From: Promerops cafer | Taxonomy: Eukaryota > Chordata > Aves > Passeriformes > Nectariniidae | Assembly (NCBI GenBank): GCA_013398275.1 | Contig: VZSE01015197.1 | Span: forward strand, 1,236,911-1,300,910 | Length of the DNA stretch: 64,000 bases | Direction: 5' to 3' | Part shown: positions 1 through 13,723 of the stretch, one piece after another | How the letters are laid out: the number at the start of each line of letters is the position of its first letter | Position numbering within the stretch: the first letter of the stretch is position 1 | Program-made: the position numbers and the translations under genes | The notes under the pieces: generated by a model | Databases searched by the model: none | What the model saw: the letters and a program-made list of their open reading frames with translations, nothing else | Told to the model about the DNA's origin: nothing

Positions 1-3000
1 CTTTCTCTTTTATTTTTAGAGGACTACAATTAATAAAGTCATTATTAACCAAGAGATATCTAGGTTAGATATATACTGGGAAAAAAATCTCCTTGTAAGG
101 CTGGTTACCTGCTGTAGCATGACCTCACAAGAGTTTTATGCATGCATTTCCAACATGGGAATTTCTCAGACACATTAAAGATATGCTTCTCCTGCCTCAG
201 AAGGCAGAGATGGATGAGATGAATCTGGAATGTCTCTTCTAGCCTGAGTTTTCCACAATTCTGTAACTCCTTTTGATCTAAGCTTTTCCTTGGGAAAGGA
301 AGAGGAGATATCTCTTGTACTCCCAACAGGGCTAGTTTGGTTTCTTTCCTTTAAGGGTTTTATACTGAAGGGGTATCCAATCCTCAGTTCATCATAAAAG
401 ATAAAAAATAAGAAAAGCAGCATTTAACAGGTCAATAATCACAGCACAAGTGTGAAAAAGGTATCTTTACTTGTCTCCATCTTCTTGCTTTCTAATTAGG
501 TGCTGACAATGTGGCTGACACCATGTAAGATACAGAGATAATTCTGGCTCTGGGGAGCTCAGCATCTAAGAGCTAAAGAATGAAAGTCTCTCAGGATTAG
601 TTCTTGCTTCCATGTGCTTTAAAAGTCTGATAATTTTTCACTGTAGACCTATGAATCACATTCTAAATTGAGACAGAGATAAATAGAAAGCAAGTTATTT
701 CAGGTGAATAGGGACTTGAAAAAAAGCTATGCAACGTGCTGCTTTTGGCAGGCAGAAGAGCATTAATATAGAAGTAAGTGCTGAGTGGCATGAATATCAT
801 CACACTAGCCAAGAATAGAAAAGCTCTGTCTCTGCTACCACAGAAGAGGTTGATCACTCTATTTAAAAAACGGGAGTACTTCATGGTACATCTGGCATTT
901 AAATACTCTATTAATGAACTTCCATTCTTATTCTGAGTTCCTAGCAAAACATATCCCCTGAGAAAATAGTCCATTGTCACTGATTGACAGAAACAATAAT
1001 TTACCCAAAAATTTTTTAAAAAAACCAAACCCCACACCCCACAATTCCCAGTTAAAGAAGAAGGAAAAAAAAGGGAGACCCCACCCCCTGGGCCCCCAAA
1101 ACCAACAAAAAATCCAATTAATTATGCAACTCTGAATAATTCACACTGTGGATATAAAAGTCACTACATCAAAATAATATTTTTCCCATTCTATGCAGAG
1201 CATCGCATGGAAATTTTAAAGTCAAACTAACACTATTTTAACACCTAACTGAAATAAAATTCCTGAGAAAATAAACAGAGTTTTCCAAATATATAGAAAT
1301 TCTTGTAAAAATTAACAGTTCTGAAAAGACAAATATATACAGGACAAAAATATTCCAGGTAATTATTACTTCATTTGTTTTTAATGTAAATAAACATACA
1401 ACACTGTTCTTCCATAAAGGCCAGTTTTTAATTAAATAGTTTATAGATCATATAATTCTTCACTGCTGAAGACTTTCAACTTTCTATCTAGATGTGTAAA
1501 AAAGGCATGGTGCATATTAGATCAATTTCAGTTTATGGTCTCTCTAATGATGTTTATTATATTTTAAAGTTTAAGTTAAATTTGCATTGTAAATTTGCTC
1601 ATCGTCCATTTTAAGATTTCTGATCCAATTTTAGCTGATTGAGTTCTGCATCACAAAGCTCTTTAGAAATCGTTCAGTCTTTTCTGCTTCTGTTAAATCT
1701 GAAATAATCAACATTCTAATTACATTTCAATGAAATCTTCAAAACTCCTAATTCAGGGACTGCATTTTGAAGCAATGCAGCCTAGAGAGCTATCTATTAC
1801 TAGGGCTAAGTGGTTCTGGAAGGATGTGTGGAGCACATGAAGCCAGATGAACTTACCAGTACTTCTCAATGCAGCATGAGTCAGAGGATAGTTTGTGGTT
1901 GTGTAGGAGGCATTAATACGGTGGTCTGGAAGTGGGAAAATTATTGCACTGAACAGCAGCTGACAAAGAAATTCTTCATACTTTCAATAAGGGCAAGACA
2001 GAAAAGGGTAAGATTTTCATTACGGGCAGTGACAATAGAAAATTCTAACCAAGTAGTAATGGTGCATCATGTATCCTCACAGATATGAGAGTGCAACAGG
2101 AAGAAAGTTTTGTGCAGCGTCTGCACAGGGAGCTTGAAATATAACCATTAATGTCAACAGAGCCCTGAACCTGGAAGACATTTTGCAGGTAAATTATCAC
2201 TAATTTATTTTGCCAGATTGGGCAAAAGACAGGAATACACTTCAGATTTGAGAGGTCCTAAGTTCTAGAAGTACAGATATTAATGGAAATAATATTTTAA
2301 ACCCAATATTTGTCTCTTGACATTGTTTTAGCTTTTCTGTTTATACACCCTCATTCTAATGCTCCATGGAGTCAAGTACGGCTAAAAAACAAAAGACTAA
2401 GAACTTTAAGTCAGGTATGTAGATTACTTGACAAAACCTGAATTTCCTGGCCAGAATAATTCCTTAAACTCTTTTTCTGTAAATTGATACTTTGTTCATA
2501 CTTAAAAAAATCCCATCACAGATGTGTAACTTTTGTACTGATGGCTTTAACAGAGCAGAAAAGAACCAAAGTACTGAAGACAAGTCTGGAAAGGGATGAA
2601 GTAAATAAATGTATCCATACCTCAAGTGGCCAAAGGTAAACAAATACCTGGACAAACCAGAAAAAAACAATGCACATCATATGAAGAAAAAAGGAATTTT
2701 CCCAATACTTCTTCCTACACCTTTATAAATTAAAGTCCTTCAATTTTTCCTTTCGATGTGCTGAAGACTATAAACATATCTTTCTCTGTTTACATTTCTT
2801 TGCAAAAGTTAATAGTTTAAAACAAAAGAAAGAAGGATTGCAGGAATTCCTGCTGGTACTTTGCTGCTGTTAAATACATGGCTGGCAGGTGGTGAAATGT
2901 CACAGCTGTTTAATGTGTTTTGAGTGGTAACCTGGGATAAAAAGTATAAGATGCATCTCCATACAGCCCTGTCCAGTGGACTGTCCCAGTACACTGCTCT

Positions 3001-6000
3001 CTCTCACCCTTCCATTTGAAATTAAAGTTTCAACACCTGCAGCTTCAAATGCCTTTACTTCCAGTCAGCAAGTTAGTGAATTAACTTCTTTTCAATGATC
3101 AATGATTCCTGTGTGACATCTCCAATTCTAATGCTTCTTCTATTAATAGTGACTTCAGTCTCTCCTCCTCACATTTTATACTGAACTTGAAATCAGTCTT
3201 CAGACATACATCCCTAAGCATTGTACATAAGAAACTACAGATCACTTTTAAACTGTTCATTAAGAATGATGGAATAAAGATACTGACTATTCTTACATTA
3301 TCAGTGTATCTTAGAAAATATATAAAGAATTTTCTCTGGAAGTATGAGTTTTGTCTGCTTAGTGCAGGAGGATTTGTGACTCATAAAATGTGGGAACATT
3401 GAGGATTAAAAAAAAAGTCCCTTGAATTCAGTTTTGAAAGCTGTTGGATATATGCTCACTCTGCAGGAAGAAAAAAAAAGAAGCCTCAGATTCACCCAGC
3501 TGGCAAGTATCTTCCTGTGGGATAACTAGAGTGTTCTTTACCCATACATTCATGTGCAAAAGAGGCAGCACGAGCTCTCAAGTTCTTCGCAATTATGGTG
3601 CAGGATTTCAGCACTGCATCCACATGTAAGAATATCCTGTAGCTACATAACACGTGAATTTTCTGATACAATATCCTGAATATTGTTTCTTTTCTGTCAG
3701 TCTGGTTCAGTAACTGTTTTAGTCACTGGGCATAAAGAAAGCATGGATAACACTGTTCAGTCTGCAAGAGTTCTCTCTCACCCATTTCACAAATGCCATA
3801 GGAAACCTTCAGACAAAATTCATGGCAGAGGGAGCACTATATGTCTAAGATTTTTATTATATATTCAGATAAATCTCCAAGACTAAGTTAAGACTACATC
3901 TAGTAAAAAAAAGAAAAAAAAAATCACTAGAATGATTGCATCAAAAATTTTATAATTGGTGATTTATCACCAATTCTAGGGTCTTCCATCTACCAACAAG
4001 GAAGACAGTACACCAAGAGAAGATCTCTGTAATGGGAGTTATAGACTCTTGTGTCTCCTAGGATCTCAGGTCCTTATGCCAGCTCAGCCATCATTTCTCT
4101 TTTTTTTCCTCACTTTTATCCTTGATTGAAAAAGAACTCTGTTCACCCCACCCAGACCATGGTGGGGTCAATTGCTGTTCTGTGACCAGAGACTGAGAAG
4201 AGTAGAGTCCTAAATAAAGTTTCTCCAGTATTATTTTGACACCTCAGACACTATAAATCTGTTGTGATCTCTTATTCACTCAATATTATCTTTACAACAT
4301 ATGAAAGAGTGCAACCACCATGGACATTCTTTTTATAAAGACACCTTTATTCTAAATAAAAGTAAATAAAGATATTGTCAAAATACTAAGAAAAGCATGC
4401 TTAATGTTTTTCAAATACCTGATTTCTTTCTTCTCTTTCTGTTTTTGTTTTGAAAAGCAAGCCATGATCCCCAACCTTTTTTAACATCTTGATTTTGTAG
4501 TGTCAGGGCTTTGTTACCACTTGAGTTTCTGGATCCAGTGACACTGCTGTCACCATTAGATACTCCTTGAAATCTTTACTCATTAAGGATCAGCACTCCA
4601 GGATTCAAACTATGCAGATCAGAATTACATTAAATTTACTCACTTTGTATTTGTACTACTAAAAATTGTACAAAGCACATAGGAAAGCAGAATCAGACTC
4701 ACGACCTCTGTTGATTACCAGGAATGAAGCTTTAGAGCAACTTTGAACAGATTGAGTGCAGAAACATTCATTGTTTTGCAAGACAGCAAAAGTTAATCCA
4801 AGACACTTTATTCAAATTTATGTAAATGCCAGCAGATATGATTGACATGTGAAGAACATTTCACATTTTCTCTAGGTAAGAAATCTCCATCATGAGTATA
4901 ATACCATATGGCATTATTTCCATTTATTTCTGCTATTTCCTTTCAATGGAAATTTTGAAAGCCAATCATATATTCTACATCTATACTCTGCTGTCAGCTT
5001 TCATTGAAGTATGCACTGCAGATTCCTCAATGGCATAGTTACCTGCTTAAGTTGGTGCAGGAATGTCTCTGTGTCCAACAGTAACAGGTCATTATATAAA
5101 TAATATAAATTATAAATAATATAAATCCTGACAATTTTCAATGCCTTGGTGGCGTGATTTTAATTATAAACCAGGCTTCAGATTTGATTGACACAAAAGC
5201 CTTAATAATACCTACTTAACTTCACCGTGCCAATTCACAGAGCAAGCTTAAGTTTCATTTTGAATATATGTGTCCACAAAGTTGCATGCTTTTACAGGCA
5301 CACACTTCACAACTTTAGCTCAGCCAATCAATATTTAAAATTAAAAGCATGAATTACAAAGCATTAGACACCATGCAAATCACAAGAAAAAAATAATCGA
5401 TCTATTAAATTTTTGTTGATTAACTGAAGAAGAAGAAATTGATTTTGCAGTGAGTTGTTTATTTGTCTGGGGAACTGTAGATAAGTTAACACTTTTAGAA
5501 AAGTAACATCTATTGGGAATCAATAACTTATAAATCCTAAGAAAAAAACCCATACTGTAATTGGAAAAAAGTTTAATTACCTATAAAGTGGTGGTTCTAG
5601 TATGTTGGCCAGATTTCTTTATTCCATGAAAAAAAGATACCTTAGAAAGCATTTAATATACCAGGATCTCAATTATTTTTTATGTGAATCTTTTAGAACA
5701 AGATCCATATACAGTAAAATATGAGACTAACACTCAGCTTTCTCAATATCCTTAGCCTGGTGCAGAAAAAAAACCACTTTAAAAATAAACATCAACGTCC
5801 TAATTTTACAGTTTGGAAGACCAGAAAAAATATGTATCTGGTGTCAGCAGCAAGCTGAAATACTGTCTACATGGACGTGAATTTGAAGTTTACTGTTTAT
5901 TTAATCACAGCAACATGTCATCCAGGAGTTAAAATACTTGGTACTGACAAAGGTGCTGGTAAAGTAAGATAAAGCCTGACTGAAAACATTTCTACTATGA

Positions 6001-8860
6001 CTACTTCATAAATAAATCTACACTGCAAATTAAATATGTTATTAAAACCAGACTCTAGAGAATGTATTTAGGTTGTAATATTTATCTTTGCTGGTGATAC
6101 ACTTCATTGTCCTCAGATCAGATCATGTTCATACATATCTACCAGGAGCTGAACAGGATTGTTCTCAGAAATCTTGATTCTTTAAATGGAAAAGGATTCA
6201 TTTCTATTCAAAATTATTATCTACCTCTGTAGTTGATTTAAATAGACATACTTGAAACATGAGGAGTTTGCTGTTGATTAAGGTTTCATTTTTAGTGTGC
6301 TCAAACCAAGAAAGAAATCCCACATGCTGAGAATACTGAACCCTACAAAATAATTAAAAGAAACCTTACCACTGGTATTAAATCCACTTTTTGTGTGGTT
6401 TACAGGGTACTCAAATCTGTAAGGTGATTGCCTAATAGAGGTGTTGGACTGAAGAGGATCATCCCACAGGAAGGTGACTGCCTTGTTCTTGCACCATTTC
6501 AGATTAACTCGAGCAGAGACATCCAGGAACAAACAGCTGCATCAGTGCTGCCTTGGCCAGAAGAAGGACTAAATGAGCTTCCAGATCTCTACTGCATCTA
6601 ACTTTCAGAATTACATAGAAAATGAACCCATTGTGAATAAGGGCTTTGCACTGCCAGAAGTCAGGTGGGATTGAACCAAATAAGAGATCTGTTCTGCCTG
6701 TCTGTCAAATGCTAGGAACTGAAATTTCCTTTTGGTCTTTTATCTCCTAGCTGGGAAATACAATCAAATGTTGAATGGCATCTATTTTCTCTGTGGAGAA
6801 TGGGAAAGAGAAGTATAATTTTTCTACATTGGGACTAATAAATCAACAAAACAGTAAGACCAACTGCTTATCTTTTGAAGGCTATTCTGTCATATGTTCA
6901 TAATGATTCTTCTAAGATTTCAGTTGACCCATGTTGAATAGGCATGCATGGAAAATTACTAGAAAAGGTTTTTTTCTCCTCTTAGTCATAGGGCTGAAAA
7001 GGAAACCAAATGGGATGAGTGATCAGGTAATTACAGAGTTTTTGGAAAGAACATGGACAGCTACACAGAAAGTACATGGGCATAGCTAGATCTTTTTCAC
7101 TCCTTCTTCCCTCTCCTCTTTTAAAAAAGTTTTCTTTTAAAGAAAAAGTTGCAATGCCAGATGCTCCCTGAATTGGCATAGATTTCTGTTTTGCATATAT
7201 CTGAAATTTTTAAAAAATGAGATATTTGATGACGTTTGCAATTTCTATTACCCTGAGTAATTTCTATTACCTTTTTCAAAATTCCACCTGGGTTAGTTAC
7301 AATGGAGAAAATGTTAGTTATAATGGAACTCATAATCTTCCAAAGTGTTCTTGATGAAGGATAAGGACTTGTCCCTATTTTCAAAATAAATTCTTCTATT
7401 GTATTTGTCTTTGGTATGTATGCCATAGATTGGACAGCTGTATTTTCCTTACGAGCTACATTAAGTTTCATCCAGGATGCCTGGATTATCACAGCTTTTT
7501 TTTTTTTTTTATATATGCACTGCAGTTTCACTTTCTCAGTAAGCTTTGCAGATCAATCTGCAAACTATGCTTCCATGTTGGCTAAAGCACACACAGAAAT
7601 ATAGTTTCAGTATTAAAATAACTGAAAATTAAATTCATAGAGAAACCCAGAAAAAACTTTGGTAGCACTACAAGCAAAACACTGCAAAAAAAGTTTGCTG
7701 AAAAAAAACCCCAAAACCTACAAATTATTATTACTTCTAATTTGTGAATGTCACTGAGCTGTTAAAATTTTTCCAAGCCCCACTAGTGAATTGTGATTTT
7801 ATCTGTTGTGATATGATAAAAAACCGAAAGCTGCTAGCTAGGAGTAAGTAAGAAACCTTGCTTCCACAAAACTGGAGGCCAATAATAAAAATAACTGTAT
7901 GGTCCCTTTCAAAGAACATGGAATCAGTGACTACAGTGTGACATGATTTTATTCAATCTCTGCACATCTAGTGCCGCCCTAACAGGATATTTTCACTTTT
8001 GGAATATGAAAAACACCATGTGCTTTTTACTTTCACATTCTGAAAATCACCAAGTTGGAGGCCTCAGAGCAGTTGCATCAGAAATTGTCTAAATTCCCAC
8101 CAAAGTCAATCTCAGAATAAAGTTTTCATTACCAATGAATCTATAGCAATATGCATGGATACTATAATAACTGATAAAGCAGGGATCTTCAGGATTCATC
8201 ACCAGAAGAAAACAGACTTTTTCCATGCTATGTATCCAAAATGAACTGGTTTTTTTCAGACACCACAGTTCAACATTTATCTATTATTCAGGGAATAAAA
8301 AATCTAGAGAGAAGATAAGACAGTTTCTACAGGTCATAAGTTGGTAACTAGTTATAAAAAGCAACATCTTAAGGTCTGAGAATTTATTTGTGATAATATG
8401 TCATGAGGTATTATTTTGGGATCAAAATTATGCAGCTTGAAAATTCTTGTTCAAAGGTGTAAGAATCCTGAGTATTCATGACTCATGTTGAAATTTTTCA
8501 AAACAAGCCTCACTCTTACATTTTTAATGGATTTTTCTTGAGACAACTGCAAAGCATTTTTTCACTTTGGCAAACCATGTTTTTATGGAGCTGCTTGAAA
8601 CTGGAACAATATGACTAATTTGAAGTCAAAAGTAAGCTTGAGTCAATCCATTAAAATTTTCTAATGGATAAATAAGTGTAATTTGAACAAAAGCTGACAA
8701 TAGAAGTTAATGTTTCAGGTGAGTAATAGCCAGCATAAGCTAGAGAAGGACTTGGCATCAGAGCTGCTTAAAACACTTTCCACAATGCAACAATCTGACT
8801 GGAAATCAGAATCTGCATACATTTATCTGTATAACACTAGGCATCTTTTTGGACAATACA
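1..8860. other. Intergenic DNA downstream of RTTN, no gene recognised
   Basis: The open frames here are short, overlapping in both strands and without recognisable domains. I see AT-rich low-complexity patches (1,018-1,120, A/C-rich; 5,090-5,130, ATATAA-like) and a perfect short hairpin at 3,954-3,975. I found no exon with good splice sites and a familiar protein sequence. Confidence 0.6.
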
Positions 8861-8867
8861 ACATACA

Positions 8868-8901
8868 GTTCTTTTCCAGCCTAAATGATTCTACGATTTT
8901 C
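8868..8901 (+). repeat. Possible degraded CR1 3' tail
   Basis: The text ttccagcctaaatgattcta followed by cgatttt resembles the CR1 3' end (cctaaatgattctatgattc). It is only about 30 bases, so it could be chance. Confidence 0.35.
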
Positions 8902-9367
8902 AGTGTTTCCAATTACTCTGTTTTGCCCCTGTAACTCCACATGGTTACAGTTACACTTATTTCTACTTCACCTAACAAACAGAATCCACCAAATGATGAA
9001 TAAAGAAATTCTACTCTATACAACTTTTTGAGTCAAAAAGCTGTACTACCTGAATATACTTACTTTTAGAAAAAAATAAAAGCTGATATACTTATATATG
9101 ATTAGTAATGTGTCTTTTTGTCAAAATTTAGAAAAAAACTTATAAAGGTTACTCTTCTCAATCTCTTAAGCTGACATAATTCTTGTGTTCCTGTTATCTA
9201 CAACAATTTTCACAGAAATTTCAAGTATTTTTAAAATTTTCTTCTTATGGAGAGTGACTCTGTGGAAAAGAAGAAATCTGAGTTTCAGTGTGAGATGTCA
9301 ATAAACCTTGACATTTTTTTTTCTTTTTTCTTTCCTTGTGATTTTTTTTTGCTTTTACAAGCAAAAA

Positions 9368-9437
9368 CTAGATGGTCTTTAAGGTCCCTTCCAGCCCAAA
9401 CCATTGTATGGTTCTGTGATTCTATGATTCTATGAAT
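9368..9437 (+). mobile_element. CR1 LINE 3' end fragment
   Basis: This is a short, 5'-truncated non-LTR retrotransposon tail. It reads actagatggtctttaaggtc, then ccttccagcccaaaccattg, and ends in gattctatgattctatg copies, the CR1 terminal octamer repeat. Only the 3' UTR is left. Confidence 0.88.
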
Positions 9438-9596
9438 TCAATGATTCAACTGAATCATTACAAGTGATTTCCTACTTTTTCCTGTGCAGAAAATCACATT
9501 CACAGTTGTAGGTAAGTGAAATTGTTGAAGATACTGTATTCCTCTAAACAGGATTGGGTTTTTATTTTATGAGGAGGTGTTATACTTTGAATTAAT

Positions 9597-9808
9597 AGAA
9601 TCATAGAATCACAGAATCATACAATGGTTTTTGGGCTGGCAGGGACCTTAAAGCCCATCTAGTTCCGACTCACTTGCCATGGGCAGGGACACCTTCCACT
9701 AGACCAGGTTGCTCAGAGCCCCATCCAACCTGTTTTTGAATGTTTAGAGGGATAGGACATCCACAACTTTTCAGGGAGAACTATTCCTGTGCCTCACCAT
9801 ACTCACAG
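9597..9808 (-). mobile_element. CR1 LINE 3' end fragment, opposite orientation
   Basis: The reversed CR1 tail begins agaatcatagaatcacagaa, followed by the ggcagggaccttaaagccc region, then ccaggttgctcagagcccca and catccaacctg. On the minus strand this is the standard CR1 3' UTR plus the end of ORF2. It lies tail-to-tail with the copy ending at about 9,437, about 160 bases apart. Confidence 0.92.
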
Positions 9809-12800
9809 ATTCACCAGATATGTTACAAATTTTAAAAAATTCTAAAACTATAGAAAAATATTTTATGAAAAATATTTTCTTAAAAGCTTGAGCTTAGTTT
9901 TCCAAATTATTTTTAACACAACTGCCTCCTTATTAAAATTGTTATTGACTTTGTTTCTTCATTTGTGTATTGTTTTTATTCCAGTTACTTCAATATTTTG
10001 GGAATTTCTTCAAGTACTAGAACTTTACAGAAGTGCAGGCTTTAAGGATTAAGGAAGTCTTACGACAGGATACAATTTTTTTTAAGCAGCTTCCTACTTC
10101 CTAAGGGTATTACTTACTTACATTTTAATTGAGCAATTGAAATTGTCATGGACAATCCAAAATCTGGATTCACAAGGCACACCTAGATAGTCAGTAGTAC
10201 CTCTGATGCTCAGTATAAAAATCTAAATGGAGGAGAATTGAACTGGAGACTGAGCCTCGTTTTATTTGCATGACAAAGTCATCTTTTCAAACAGATCAGA
10301 AGATTAACTTACATTTAGCTTGTCTCAGGAAATACAGAAGCATTACTGATAAGAAAAGCAGGAAATGGGAAGCTTCAGATACTATACTGCAGATTTTGTA
10401 TTTGAAAGGATTTATGAGTCCAATTGGTCAGATTCTGTGGCATTACAGCCTTTAAATCTGCTACATTGGAACTATATGGATCCCACACTTAAATCTTCAA
10501 CCTTCTGGCTAGCAGTTCTCAGATTGCAGTTGCAGAAAAGGCAAAAAAAGAAAGTACATCTCTAACTTGAAATATTATTCTTTATGCAATAATACATGTG
10601 CATATAGTAGTTTACAGATGAGTGGTGTTCCACAAAATCTAAAGTGGAATGAAAAATATAAACATATGTTAATTTCTTTACTATTATTATTACAAATGAA
10701 TATTTTCGCACATCTGTTTTCTCAAACTAAAGCTAAGATATATTAAGGACGTCTCCAAAATGAAGACATATTCCCTTAAATAAAAATTATTCTTCACTTA
10801 TCTCTCTATATATAGATAAATTACAATTTTATTGCTCCGAATTTCTTGTTCATTTCTCTCCATCTGGCATTGAAAGAAAAACAGAAGTTAAGAAATAAAT
10901 TTCTAACCTCTTATGTTGGCTAAGTATTGATGATATGTAGATGTCTAAGGACATTTATTTGCTCTACAACAGACAAAATTACTATAAATGTCAAGAATTC
11001 TTGGGCAGCTGGCCCCAAGGACAGGATCCCTCATCATACCTGCTAAAAAAATACCCTGTAACCAGGGCATTGCTGGGTCTCCCCCCTAAAGGCTGGAATT
11101 GAAGTCCACTCTGGACACCAGTACAAGTCCCCTAGAGAGACAAGGGCAGCACGTCTGCAAGACATAATCAGAAAGCTGTAGGCACTGTGAAAGTTGATTC
11201 CACTTATACAATTTGGAAGCAGACACATAAAACATCATATTTTTACAGAAGATGTAACCTATGAAAAGAAATATCTTCCATCCCCACACTACCCACCTGG
11301 GCCATAGAAATACCAGAGCAGGAAATGTAAGGAAAAGCCCAATGTGCAGCTCCCTCAAAGCCTCTCCTCATTCCTCCCTTACCTCTAACCCTCTTTTCTC
11401 CCTGCCCCAGCCAAACTGAAAGGCTGGAAAATCCCTGTAACTCTGACCCTTTGTGGATACAAGACTGACAACAGCAGCAGCAGCAGATCTCACAGTCACT
11501 CCATCACTTGAGCAGTTCTGTGGTCTCTGCCTCTCCATTTCTCTACTCATCTTTACCCACAACCTGGCTCTTCTTTCCCCATTATCCCATTTTCTCTCCA
11601 TGTTTGAACCCCAAAGTAAAGGGAGGGAATGCTCACAAGGGAGGGAAAGCTGCATTTAACTTAAGTAATTGGCTAAATGCCAATTACAGTTGACAACAAA
11701 AGCAGCACAGTGGAACTTTCCAGCTTAATGTAAAACTGATGTGGTTTAAAGAAAAAAGAGAAACAGCAAAAAAGATTGTGCAGCAAACACAATGCAGATC
11801 TACAGCTTGGATTTTAATCATGAGTTGAACATACATCTTCAGAGACTCTGGGTGAGTCATTTCATTTCCTGGTGCATTAATTTCCCAAATTCCAATACAT
11901 AGATAATATGTAATGAATGCTGCTGTTTCAAAGCATGTCACAATAATCTCTGTAATGAGGTTTTTAATAGAAATTGCTATAAAACTGTGAAGAATAAGAT
12001 ACACATATAGGGCCAGCAAATATGTTAATACCCTTTTTAATGATTCATTAGTATTTAAGATTCAACAGATAGGCCTGTAGCAATAATGCAGACAGAGTGG
12101 CAAATATTCTTGCAGAAGGCTGTCACTACCAGCAAGAAAGGCCTTGAGTGTGGCAGTGCAGTGAAGCAGGAGACAGCCAGAAGGGGAACCACCCCAGCTA
12201 CCACTTCTTTACCTGCAAATATGACCTGGAAAAGGAGCAAGGCAAACAGGCTCTTCAGTTGCAATGACTCTTCAGTGAAGGTAATGAAGTGAGTGGGCTG
12301 GGAGGAGGAGGCTTTAGCAATTTCACACCTGCTGTGAGCACCCCTGTAGTTTAGCTCTAACCCTGTAGAAGCCAGGTTAACTAATCCAGAACAAAAATTC
12401 AGTGACAAGGGATGTCCCTTTTTCTCTATAGATGAGGGCCCACCATCAAGAAAAATGCCTCTTTTTCCATGCACCATTCTCTGTTTCTTTAAGTGGGATG
12501 GCTGACTGGTACAGATGGATAAAGGCACAATAATTCAATTTGCTTTTTCCTGTTCTGCATCTAATTTAATTGAACAATCAAGCACCCCAAACTGGATTAA
12601 TCTATAGGCATGCCTTATTCAGTAACATAGGATAGTATTCTTCAGTATGTATTCTTTAACCTCAAAGGAGAAGTTAAATGGACATTAAACATTCCTACAA
12701 AGAGGAAGAAAATATTTGCAAATTAAATATAGTCACATTTTGGGGATATCTTGATAAAGATGATTAAGAGAGGGAAAAAATTGAATCTAAAAGACTTTTA

Positions 12801-13063
12801 CAAATGTAGAAAAGTAAAGAAAACATAATCTACCTGCTGAACTTCTCAATAATGTTTTATTCTTAAACATACTGGCCTGCAAGAGGTAGTGTTAGATAAA
12901 TCATAGTTTTATGATAACATGCTTCAATAAAAAAAAAATTCAAGAGGATATGAATTCAGGTATCTTAAATGTATGTTAATGTTTCTGCATTTTTGGAACT
13001 GGAAAATTACTTATATTTTTGGCTATTCATCCTAACATAACACTGAATACCCAGACATGTCAG
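9809..13063. other. Intergenic DNA, no gene recognised
   Basis: There is a somewhat GC-richer patch at 10,990-11,660 and at 12,060-12,530, with open frames of up to 157 codons in the minus strand (12,055-12,528), but no domain or splice structure that I recognise. A CAG run of about five units lies at about 11,472-11,486. A possible MIR fragment is listed separately. Confidence 0.5.
11842..11916 (+). repeat. Possible ancient MIR-type SINE fragment
   Basis: The text gactctgggtgagtcatttc, then atttcctggtgcattaattt and cccaaattccaatacatag ataatat follows the order of the MIR core (gggcaagtcacttaacctct, gcctcagtttcccc, ataata). It is diverged, as expected for an element older than birds. A consensus search would settle it. 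Confidence 0.4.
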
Positions 13064-13723
13064 TGTTGTGGTTTAGGAATGTATTCTCCAATTTAGTGTT
13101 CTCATTCCCCCTCCCCTGCATTGGGCTGGAGAGGAGAATTGGAGGCACAAGAGGTAAAGATCATGGGTTGAGATAAGAATAGTTTACTGGAAACAACGAG
13201 ATAAGAAAACAAGCAGCAGCAGTAACAATATTAATATCGAGTGTACAAGAGAGGTGAGCAATTCACGTGCAAATGCTCCCCACTACCCCTCCCCCTAGGT
13301 CTGAGGTACCACTCAGACAATAGCAGCACCTTTGTCTTATCTCGAGTTCCTGTCACAGCAGGAACTTCCAGTCTGAGTTCCAGGCATCCCCAGAGGTATA
13401 TTCAGAGGAGTGGTTTGGTGGGTGCAGATGCCATCAGCCCCTCTCAGCACTGAGGGCTGCACTGGAAAAATTAACTCCATCTCAGCCAGACCCAATGCAC
13501 CTGGAGATGGATGAACTTGCCTGCCGATGGGAAGTGGGGAATGGATTCCTTGATTTCCTTTGTTCACATACACAGATGATGCTTTTTCTGTTAAACTCTC
13601 TTATCTCAATCCATGAGTTTTCTAGCTTTTCTACCCTTCCAATTCTCTCCCTGATCCCACTGGCTGGGGAGTGAGCAAGTGGTTGTGTGGGGCTGAGCTC
13701 CCGGATGAGGTTAAAATATGACA
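13064..13723. mobile_element. LTR-like element with long inverted ends (TGT...ACA)
   Basis: The segment starts TGTTGTGGTTTAGGAATG and ends near AAATATGACA. The left arm (about 13,068-13,195) and the reverse complement of the right arm (about 13,585-13,720) share several blocks in the same order. These include a CTC.TTCCCC-like stretch, gagaattgga(a/g)g, and atgg(g/a)ttgagataaga followed by agtttA. The atgggttgagataagaatag block is familiar from avian ERV LTRs. An identical ATGTCAG lies directly before the element (13,057-13,063) and at 13,730-13,736, six bases past the ACA end, so it may be a target duplication with slightly misplaced ends. There is no coding sequence. Confidence 0.65.

Noticed and set aside
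499..575. Weak resemblance to an ancient interspersed repeat (gatacagagataattctggc, then a gggagctcagcatctaagag segment)
   Set aside because: The similarity is short and I cannot name the family with confidence.
4440..4580. Minus-strand open stretch ending in a very basic tail before a GT site, resembling a cytoplasmic tail exon
   Set aside because: It is only about 45 codons between stops, its basic content follows from a purine-rich tract, and I cannot match it to CD226 or any other neighbour gene.
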